A program made the position numbers and the translations under genes. A stretch of DNA of 64,000 nt from Curvibacter sp. CHRR-16 (GTDB taxonomy: Bacteria; Pseudomonadota; Gammaproteobacteria; Burkholderiales; Burkholderiaceae_C), in assembly GCF_018474005.1 (NCBI RefSeq), contig NZ_JAHCSH010000005.1, forward strand, positions 1 to 64,000, read 5' to 3'. Every line of letters begins with the position of its first letter. Position 1 is the first letter of the stretch. This document shows, one piece after another, positions 58,382 to 64,000 of the stretch. The notes under the pieces are model-generated. The model saw nothing but the letters and a program-made list of their open reading frames with translations. It was not told the origin of the DNA and searched no databases.

Positions 58382-58541
58382 GCCCAAACGCATGCAGGGC
58401 TTGTTCCTATGGGCCGCATCGGGCCGCGCCATTGCCAACGGCCACAGCAAGACCATCCACCCGCACCCCACGCTGGGCGAGAGCATCGGCATGGCAGCGG
58501 AGATTGCGCGTGGCTCTTGCACGGACGTGCCGCCGCAGAAA
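58382..58541 (+). pseudogene. lpdA fragment, copy 4 (extreme 3' end)
   Basis: Matches lpdA from about 49819 to the penultimate codons (50142). There is a 12-bp deletion near its start and a larger deletion that joins the ANG region directly to the HPHPTLGE region. The lpdA stop codon is lost (CAGAAAAGC). More diverged than copies 2 and 3. Confidence 0.75.
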
Positions 58542-58706
58542 AGCGCTGCGGGGCACGCCGGAGTGTGCACCAGCCCAAGAACCAGCGCGTACGCAGCAAC
58601 CCCACTAAGGGTTGCCTTCGCCGCCGCAAACTACTGAAATCAAGGCGTCTTTGATAACTACAACTCATGCCATACTTGGTCTCATGAGCTTGAATTTCCT
58701 ATCTGC
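58542..58706 (+). mobile_element. Degraded terminal remnant (unit 4)
   Basis: Only the right boundary is recognisable: GGTCTCATGAGC then TTGAATTTCCTATC, matching the end of the other units. The inner part is too diverged to read as transposase. Placed by analogy with the other lpdA–terminal units. Confidence 0.4.
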
Positions 58707-58800
58707 GGTCGAGATCGTGAACCCGCAAGGCGGCGACACCGCCAAGGGCGGCGTGTTTGCGGCTATTGCGCGCGAGTTCGCGCAAGCCTTTCTGGATTAA
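58684..58800 (+). pseudogene. C-terminal fragment of an unidentified protein
   Basis: A 38-codon frame whose last 28 residues (VNPQGGDTAKGGVFAAIARE, ending FAQAFLD) look like a genuine protein C-terminus. It starts within the terminal motif of unit 4, so the rest of the gene was lost at the junction. It lies 15 bp upstream of tauE on the same strand. It was probably the upstream partner in the operon of origin. Confidence 0.4.
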
Positions 58801-58815
58801 GAAACCCACCCATCC

Positions 58816-59556
58816 ATGACTGAATCTCTCCTTGTGCTGTTCATGGGTGCCGCTGTGGCCGGCTTTGTGCAAGGCCTCTCGGGCTTTGCCTTTGGTCTGG
58901 TGTCGCTCTCCATCTGGGCCTGGTTTCTGGATCCCAAGCTCGCCGCGGCGCTGGCCGTGACGGGGGCACTCACGGGGCAGATCACCGCCGCCTTTACCGT
59001 GCGCCGCAAGCTGGACTGGCGTGCGCTTGCGCCATTTCTGCTTGGCGGACTCGTCGGTGTCCCCGTGGGCGTGTGGGTGCTGCCCATGCTCAACCTTCAG
59101 CTGTTCAAAGCCTGCCTGGGCGCGATGCTGTTGATCTGGTGCCCTTTCATGCTGCTGGCCACGCGCATGCGCCCGGTGCGCGGCAGCCGGCTGGGCGATG
59201 GTGTCGTGGGTTGGATCGGCGGCTTCATGGGCGGCGTGGGCGGCTTCACCGGCGCGATCCCCACGCTGTGGTGCACGCTGCGCCAGCTGCCACGCGACGA
59301 AGCGCGCGCCATCATTCAGAACTTCAACCTCGTGATGCTGATCGTGGCCATGCTGCTCTATGTGGCACAGGGCTTGGTGGTGGCCTCGCAATGGATCTCT
59401 ATCTTGGCCATTGTGCCCGTCGTGCTGATCACCTCGCGCCTTGGCGCACATGTCTACATCGGGCTGAGCGAGGTGCGCTTTCGGCAAATCATTCTGGTGC
59501 TGCTCACGCTCTCAGGCCTAGCCATGCTGGCGTCGTCATTGCCGAAACTGCTGTAA
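58816..59556 (+). CDS. TauE/SafE-family permease (cargo 5)
   Basis: 246 aa, about eight helices. AGFVQGLSGFAFGLV replaces the usual glycine-rich motif, and GGFMGGVGGFTGAIP is the second half-repeat. This subfamily differs from the cys-linked TauE protein at 14983. It is GC-rich, with G/C-ending codons throughout, unlike the flanking remnants, which suggests a separate origin. Substrate unknown. Confidence 0.75.
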   Translation: MTESLLVLFMGAAVAGFVQGLSGFAFGLVSLSIWAWFLDPKLAAALAVTGALTGQITAAFTVRRKLDWRALAPFLLGGLVGVPVGVWVLPMLNLQLFKACLGAMLLIWCPFMLLATRMRPVRGSRLGDGVVGWIGGFMGGVGGFTGAIPTLWCTLRQLPRDEARAIIQNFNLVMLIVAMLLYVAQGLVVASQWISILAIVPVVLITSRLGAHVYIGLSEVRFRQIILVLLTLSGLAMLASSLPKLL

Positions 59557-59613
59557 ACCCTGTGTGGCGTAGGCTTGTTGCCCGGTGATGCGAATTCAAT
59601 AATGGTTGCTGAA

Positions 59614-59776
59614 GTGCCCAAGAAAATGTTGGGGGCATCATCGGCTTGGAAATGGGCACCGTGTACAGCACGCTTGGACGTGGCGGAAATGATGGACGGC
59701 GTCATTGATGGGCGGCCTGGTGCAAGGCGCTGACCGCGATCTGGTCAAAGTCTTGCAAAAAGATGAAAGCCCACCA
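59614..59776 (+). pseudogene. lpdA fragment, copy 5
   Basis: Matches lpdA 49209 to about 49375 (NAD-binding motif and following helix). It has a 10-15 bp deletion in the GGG motif and a 16-bp insertion at GATGGACGGC. The right end joins the transposase part at AAAGCCCACCAC. The left end is unrelated to the other copies. Confidence 0.75.
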
Positions 59777-60000
59777 CTTAGGCTTCAGTCTCAATCAGCA
59801 TTTCTGCTTCCATGTGTGTGTCGTTGATGCCGTGTTTGAGGATGTGGATGCAGACGAGCTGCTCTTCGCGACGCTGGAACTGATCGACCACATCGCCGCG
59901 CTAGTCCCGACGCGACCGAGTCAGCACGCACACCAGAGCAAATAGGCTCAACAACCCCAAACCCTGGCAATTCTGGGGGCTCAGTTTGCATTTCCTATTC
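59763..60000 (+). mobile_element. IS91/ISCR-like transposase core remnant with terminal end (unit 5)
   Basis: A 60-codon frame (59763-59945) keeps parts of the Y2_Tnp catalytic core: LNQHFCFHVCVVDAVFEDV (compare the HFHFH-type HUH motif, here mutated) and LIDHIAALVPTRP (compare the usual FIDRIAALVPPPR). An internal deletion joins them. After the stop, CACCAGAGCA, AACCCTGGCAATTCTGG and TTGCATTTCCTATT match the terminal end of units 2 and 3. This unit gives the strongest link to the IS91/ISCR transposase family. Confidence 0.65.
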
Positions 60001-60053
60001 CCATCAAGTACCCCCCATTTTTAGTCATCTAGCCAACCTCAAACGGAGGTCGA

Positions 60054-60173
60054 ATGATTACGATTTGCTGCATCGGAAAGAAAGCATGTGACTGTCGTTA
60101 CCGCAATGTGGATGCTGACCTGCCTCCATTGGTCGTACCAGTGATTTTGCGAAGTCTCAGAGTGGATGGTTAA
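60054..60173 (+). CDS. Small Cys-rich peptide (39 aa), tentative
   Basis: ATG at 60054 follows a near-ideal ACGGAGG 4 bp upstream. The peptide begins MITICCIGKKACDCR, with four Cys in the first 14 residues, and ends in RVDG. A strong terminator begins 8 bp after its stop, so this could be a complete small transcription unit. It is the first sequence after unit 5, in the position of a cargo gene. No family recognised. Confidence 0.4.
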   Translation: MITICCIGKKACDCRYRNVDADLPPLVVPVILRSLRVDG

Positions 60174-60181
60174 TTGATGAC

Positions 60182-60217
60182 AAACCGCGCGGACTCCGAA
60201 AGGACTGCGCGGTTTTT
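60182..60217 (+). terminator. Terminator after the small Cys-rich ORF
   Basis: AACCGCGC pairs with GCGCGGTT around a small inner hairpin (CTCCGAAAGGA), followed by TTTTTG. Confidence 0.7.
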
Positions 60218-60249
60218 GTTATGGTGCAGCCCCATTCAAAGGAAAACAC

Positions 60250-60663
60250 ATGCTGCTGACAGACATTGCCGTTGAGCACACCATCACGCCGCCCAAAGGG
60301 GGCAAGAGCGAGTCGGTGGTGCTGCATCCGTTTACCAACACGCAGCGCGATTCGCTTGGCAAGTTTGAAATCGTCCGCACCGTGAGCGAACCGGGGGCTA
60401 GAGATGTGAAGCGTTCCACCTTTGTGTCCATGCCTCAATTGGCAGAGCTGTATGCCAAAGGCGTGCTGGACGAACAAGGCTTTGCCGTGCGCATGTGTGC
60501 TGCTGGTGGCAAGCACCCCAAAATCACCCCCATCAAAAAGCTGCTGCCAGCCCACATCAAGCCAGGCTCCTCATTTGACTTGGCCGTGAAAGCCGTGGAT
60601 GTATCAAAACCAGCCACCCGCGAGTTGCGAACCGCGCTGCTGCGTACGAACGTCAAGGTGTAG
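60250..60663 (+). CDS. Hypothetical protein (137 aa)
   Basis: 137 aa from the ATG at 60250, with AAAGGAAA upstream. Soluble and basic, with LLPAHIKPGSSFDLAVKAV and a KHPKITPIKK segment. No recognised family, signal peptide or membrane helix. Single-gene unit between the terminator at 60182 and the carbohydrate genes. Confidence 0.55.
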   Translation: MLLTDIAVEHTITPPKGGKSESVVLHPFTNTQRDSLGKFEIVRTVSEPGARDVKRSTFVSMPQLAELYAKGVLDEQGFAVRMCAAGGKHPKITPIKKLLPAHIKPGSSFDLAVKAVDVSKPATRELRTALLRTNVKV

Positions 60664-60819
60664 GTGCGCACTGGTTTAAGCGCATCTTGAAAGATATTCC
60701 ATGAGGATTGAACCAGTCTGAATCACGGGTTTTTCCGCATTGGCAATAGATCCTCAGGACTTTTAAACTGCGCCCAGTGTGTTTACGTTAACACATCTGC
60801 ACAGAGGAAAGAAAAACGC

Positions 60820-61605
60820 ATGAAACTTAGCCTAAAGGTTGTGGATAAGGCAGGACAGGTGAGGGCAGAGGCGTCGGCCGACGATGAACTCATCCTTGTC
60901 TATGGAAAAGAGTACCAAGACGGTGATCAATTGATTTTGACGGCTTCAGAGTCAGCGCATGTTTATGTGTCTCTGGAAGCTGCGATGGTGCCATCCATCG
61001 TTTTCCTGAAGGAGTCGTCTTTTGGCTTCCCCATTCCTTTTGGTGAGAAGCGAATGTCCTACGCGCCGCAAGCGTTCTTGGGCGAATGCCATCGCCTGCA
61101 TGTGCGCAGGGCGGCACGCTTTGAAATTGGGGCTCGTCGCAACTTGGCGCTCAATTCTTTGGATCATCACGGCAACCAATCGCTTTATCCGCATGCGATA
61201 GCCAATGTTGAAACGCGCGGAGAGTCACCGTTTGCGGCGCGTAATGCCATTGACGGTGAAAAAGCCTGTTTCGATCACGGTTCTTGGCCCTTCACCAGTT
61301 GGGGGATTAATCGTGATCCGCAGGCTGCATTAACGCTTGAGTTCGGACGGCCCGTAATGGCGGATGAGGTGGTGCTTTATCTCCGGGCTGACTTTCCACA
61401 CGATGCTTGGTGGGAAAGAGTCAGTGTGACATTTTCCGATGGTGAGACCGTGGATTTGTCACTGCATAAATCAGGTGCCGCGCAGCGCTTCTCTTTTGTC
61501 GAGCGAAAGATTGAGTGGTTGAAACTGCATTCGTTGGTGAAGGCAGATGACCCCTCTCCCTTCCCGGCTTTGACGCAGATTGAAGTATGGGGACGCGATC
61601 TCTAA
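60820..61605 (+). CDS. Carbohydrate-binding (discoidin-like) domain protein
   Basis: 261 aa, no signal peptide. The N-terminal 100 residues are strand-rich. The C-terminal 150 (ALTLEFGRPVMADEVVLYLR with flanking Trp and Asp) resemble an F5/8 type C or galactose-binding-like jelly roll. Upstream of a GH43 gene on the same strand (73 bp), so a role in polysaccharide recognition or processing is likely. Confidence 0.6.
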   Translation: MKLSLKVVDKAGQVRAEASADDELILVYGKEYQDGDQLILTASESAHVYVSLEAAMVPSIVFLKESSFGFPIPFGEKRMSYAPQAFLGECHRLHVRRAARFEIGARRNLALNSLDHHGNQSLYPHAIANVETRGESPFAARNAIDGEKACFDHGSWPFTSWGINRDPQAALTLEFGRPVMADEVVLYLRADFPHDAWWERVSVTFSDGETVDLSLHKSGAAQRFSFVERKIEWLKLHSLVKADDPSPFPALTQIEVWGRDL

Positions 61606-61678
61606 AAGTCTCAGAGGTAAGTGCATAGCCTATTGGGCTATGTGGCATGGGATTTCTTATTAGGCAGGTGGAGAAAAA

Positions 61679-63418
61679 ATGAGACAGCTAACACTGGTGT
61701 TCTTTTGCTCGATTTTGTGGATGTCTGTAGCCCATTCGGCTGAGACGCCACTGATCACTCCATACACCCAAATGCCTGCAGGCGTATGGATGTCAGATCA
61801 AGGCAATGGCTCATACGTTAACCCGATATTGCAAGGAGACTATTCCGATGTCGATGTCATACGGGTTGGCGATGATTACTACCTCACGGCTTCGTCATTC
61901 ACGAATATTCCAGGTCTTCCGGTACTGCATTCAAAAGATCTGGTGAACTGGAGCATCATCAGCTATGCCCTTGCAGCGAATGTTCCAGAAGCACATCACA
62001 GCGTAGCGCGTCGTGGGGGGGGTGTTTGGGCTCCGGCTATTCGGTTTTATAAGGGAAAGTTTCATATCTATTACCCCGATCCAGATTTCGGCATATTTGT
62101 GGTGACCGCTCAAGACCCAAAGGGGCCTTGGTCAAAGCCGATTTTGGTCGATAGCACCAAAGGAGCGATAGATCCTGCTCCGTTTTGGGATGATGACGGT
62201 CAGGGCTATCTGGCATTTGCTTATGCGGCTTCACGCGCGGGGATAAACAATATCATTGCGCTGAAAAAATTGTCGCAGGATGGAACGGCAACCATCGGTG
62301 AAGCGATACCTATCATCGATGGTGGTAAACAGCCCAAAGTGAAAACTTCGCAAGGGGAAAAGCCTTGGTTTACCACGGAGGGGCCCAAGCTATACAAGCG
62401 CAAGGGTTGGTATTACGTTTTTGCCCCTGCAGGATCGGTGAAAGGTGGGTGGCAAGGGGTATTCCGTTCAAAATCCATATACGGCCCCTATGAGGGCAGA
62501 AACGTAATGGATCAAGGCTCAAGTGATTTCAATGGCCCACATCAGGGGGCGTGGGTAACGACCAGCAGTAATGAGGATTGGTTTATTCACTTTCAAGACA
62601 CCGATTCCTATGGTCGCAGGGTTTTGTTGCAGCCCATGACGTGGATGGATGATGATTGGCCCATCATCGGAGAGCGTCAAGCGGATGAGACTTTTGGACA
62701 ACCTGTTACGAGCTATCGCAAGCCCAATCTTCCATCGCAGCGCCGCACCGCAGCGCTCGCCAATGATGAATTTGAAAATGGCTTTCATTTGGGCTGGCAA
62801 TGGAATGCCAATCCGCAAGCAGACTGGGTAGATACCAGCGTACGCGGTGCGCTCCGGCTCAAGGCCGTATCCTCATCGTCGAACCTTTGGGAAAGCGGCA
62901 GCATGCTGACTCAAAAATTGCCAGGCATGCATTTTTCTGCCACGGTGCAGCTTGAGTTAAAACCCAATTTATCAGGTGAACGTGCCGGTCTTCTGGTTCT
63001 TGGTTATGACTATGGTTGGATAGGTCTTGAAAATACAGCCGATGGCCTCAAGCTTGTGCAAGTCACTCGACCCCGTGCCAATGCCGGTGGACAAGAAACT
63101 GTACTAACTGCGCCCGTCAAGGTGAATGGGCCTGTTTGGGTAAGGGCGTATTTCGAGCCTGTCACCGTTGCTGAACACGCCCCAAGTTTTCCCCACTTTT
63201 GGCCATCCATGCTGCGGTCTATCCATGCCAAAGTTTCTTTCAGCTATAGCCTAGACGGCAACAACTTTACAAAGCTAGGTCCTGTGATGCTCACGCAGCC
63301 TGGACGATGGGTTGGAGCACAGGTGGGCTTATTTGCTCAAGCCGCTTCAGGGACGCCGTCTTTTGTGGCAACAAGAGTAGGTTATGCAGATTTCAAACAT
63401 TTTTCTTTCTCGAAATAA
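61679..63418 (+). CDS. Exported GH43-family glycosidase (xylosidase/arabinofuranosidase-like)
   Basis: 579 aa. Signal peptide to Ser20 (VAHS-AE). The five-bladed propeller domain has the GH43 residues: base Asp57 (YSDVDVIRVGDD), pKa-modulating Asp165 (GAIDPAPFWDDDG) and acid Glu234 (TTEGPKLYK). A C-terminal beta-sandwich (GH43_C2/xylosidase type) follows. Likely cleaves xylose or arabinose from plant polysaccharides in the periplasm or outside the cell. Opens a catabolic locus with the next gene. Confidence 0.85.
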   Translation: MRQLTLVFFCSILWMSVAHSAETPLITPYTQMPAGVWMSDQGNGSYVNPILQGDYSDVDVIRVGDDYYLTASSFTNIPGLPVLHSKDLVNWSIISYALAANVPEAHHSVARRGGGVWAPAIRFYKGKFHIYYPDPDFGIFVVTAQDPKGPWSKPILVDSTKGAIDPAPFWDDDGQGYLAFAYAASRAGINNIIALKKLSQDGTATIGEAIPIIDGGKQPKVKTSQGEKPWFTTEGPKLYKRKGWYYVFAPAGSVKGGWQGVFRSKSIYGPYEGRNVMDQGSSDFNGPHQGAWVTTSSNEDWFIHFQDTDSYGRRVLLQPMTWMDDDWPIIGERQADETFGQPVTSYRKPNLPSQRRTAALANDEFENGFHLGWQWNANPQADWVDTSVRGALRLKAVSSSSNLWESGSMLTQKLPGMHFSATVQLELKPNLSGERAGLLVLGYDYGWIGLENTADGLKLVQVTRPRANAGGQETVLTAPVKVNGPVWVRAYFEPVTVAEHAPSFPHFWPSMLRSIHAKVSFSYSLDGNNFTKLGPVMLTQPGRWVGAQVGLFAQAASGTPSFVATRVGYADFKHFSFSK

Positions 63419-63519
63419 GGTTGGGGCTGCTTTGCACTAAGCGGGTCTGGGTATTGGCACGGTTATTCCCTTGCACACTTAGTGTGGTTTCATCAATCTC
63501 AATCTCAAAGGAGTCATTC

Positions 63520-64000
63520 ATGGGGCAACAAAATTATGTAGCATCAAGTCAGCGACGACAGCTCTTGCAAGCTGCGCTTGCAGCACCTTTGGTGCTTGGG
63601 GCTGGACGCTCTATGGCAGCCACGCAAGATGTCATGGAAATGGAGTCCGAGGCGATGCGCCAGCTACATGCAGCAGCGCTGGCCGAGGGCGGAAAACTGG
63701 TGATTTACGCAGGTGGCGATACCCCGGTTCAGCAAGATGCGGTGAAGGCTGCTTTCCAGAAGCAGTTTTCGGGAATCGACATCCAGATCGTGGTCGATTA
63801 CAGCAAGTTCCACGATGTGCGTTTGGATAACCAGTTTGCCAATAATGCCGTGGTGCCGGATGTCATCCAACTGCAAACCTTGCAAAACTTTCCGCGTTGG
63901 AAGCGTTTGGGGCGTTTGCAGGCCTTCAAGCCGACTGGTTTTGAGCACATCCACACGGGTTTCAAGGATGCCGATGGTGCTTGGATGGCGATCGGTGTGA
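63520..64000 (+). CDS. Tat-exported ABC transporter substrate-binding protein (partial)
   Basis: 160 codons visible, continuing past the window. The ATG at 63520 follows AAAGGAG. The N-terminus has a twin-arginine signal (SSQRRQLLQAALAAPLV) with cleavage near SMA-AT. The mature part begins like family 1/Fe-type extracellular binding proteins (KLVIYAGGDTPVQQDAVKAA). Co-location with GH43 suggests oligosaccharide uptake, but iron- or polyamine-type ligands cannot be excluded. Confidence 0.75.
   Translation, partial: MGQQNYVASSQRRQLLQAALAAPLVLGAGRSMAATQDVMEMESEAMRQLHAAALAEGGKLVIYAGGDTPVQQDAVKAAFQKQFSGIDIQIVVDYSKFHDVRLDNQFANNAVVPDVIQLQTLQNFPRWKRLGRLQAFKPTGFEHIHTGFKDADGAWMAIGV

Larger units (their letters stand above)
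50201..60000 (+). mobile_element. Array of cargo genes separated by lpdA fragments and IS91/ISCR-like terminal remnants
   Basis: Six cargo segments (rloAB; exported proteins; ceramidase-like; merR-MFS; tauE; right-hand genes) alternate with five separator units. Four units contain an lpdA fragment with its own left end, all forward. All contain either a degraded 3' end of a Y2-type transposase or the terminal motif ending TTGAATTTCCTAT. Constant right end and variable left end fit one-ended rolling-circle mobilisation. No intact transposase is present, so the array is now fossil or works through homologous recombination. Confidence 0.65.

Noticed and set aside
14983-59556. The two TauE/SafE genes as recent duplicates
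   Set aside because: Their motifs, length and codon use differ clearly; they are separate subfamilies.
1-64000. CRISPR array or rRNA operon
   Set aside because: No regularly spaced direct repeats with unique spacers and no rRNA sequence are visible anywhere in the window.

Overview
The window looks like part of the chromosome of a betaproteobacterium of the order Burkholderiales, most probably Comamonadaceae. Evidence for this: a three-gene pyruvate dehydrogenase operon whose E3 carries its own lipoyl domain, a cysI–DUF934–cysH–cysD–cysN assimilatory sulfate cluster with an Fe-S type CysH, neighbouring fdxA and ferredoxin–NADP reductase genes, and a 17-bp palindromic repeat (GCTAT...GTAGC) scattered through genes and spacers. 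The genus cannot be fixed from sequence reading alone.

Layout. Positions 1-1.9 kb hold the end of an integron gene-cassette array: three cassettes and two clear attC sites, with no integrase in view. At 1.9-3.7 kb there is a hipBA toxin-antitoxin pair preceded by three operator-like palindromes exactly 50 bp apart, followed by an AAA+ ATPase gene. At 5.0-7.7 kb a LysR/racemase operon diverges from a tautomerase/isochorismatase-fold hydrolase pair. Two tandem tRNA-Asn genes follow, then fdxA plus ferredoxin reductase, and the sulfate assimilation operon (9.6-15.8 kb). From 15.8 to 29.2 kb are an envelope stress protein, an M48 protease, a DUF898 protein and a large nucleoside salvage locus. 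That locus combines a BMP-type nucleoside ABC importer, pseudouridine kinase and glycosidase, nucleoside hydrolase, ribokinase and a 2OG-Fe(II) oxygenase, so imported nucleosides can be cleaved and their ribose phosphorylated. From 29.2 to 43.7 kb is mostly housekeeping: mnmC-like, yggX, dsbB, an EAL phosphodiesterase, argA, prlC, folD and a two-component system. The system diverges from aceE-aceF-lpdA (43.9-50.1 kb).

The unusual part is 50.2-60.0 kb. Downstream of lpdA lie four further fragments of lpdA, all in the same orientation. Each has a different left end inside the gene. Each is followed by a degraded 3' end of an IS91/ISCR-like (HUH, Y2_Tnp) transposase and/or a recurring terminal motif ending in TTGAATTTCCTATCC. 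A fifth copy of that terminal motif occurs without lpdA sequence. Between these units sit unrelated cargo genes: an RloA/RloB (AbiL-like) defence pair, two exported proteins, a ceramidase-like membrane protein, a MerR regulator with an MFS transporter, a scrap of a Xer-activation-factor-like gene, and a TauE/SafE permease. Constant right ends with variable left ends are what one-ended rolling-circle mobilisation by an IS91/ISCR-type element would leave, probably followed by homologous recombination through the shared lpdA sequence. I regard this stepwise cargo array as the most interesting feature of the window.

The right end (60.0-64.0 kb) holds a tiny Cys-rich ORF with its own terminator, a hypothetical gene, a carbohydrate-binding-like protein, an exported GH43 glycosidase and the start of a Tat-exported solute-binding protein. 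This is probably the beginning of a polysaccharide utilisation and uptake locus that continues beyond the window.
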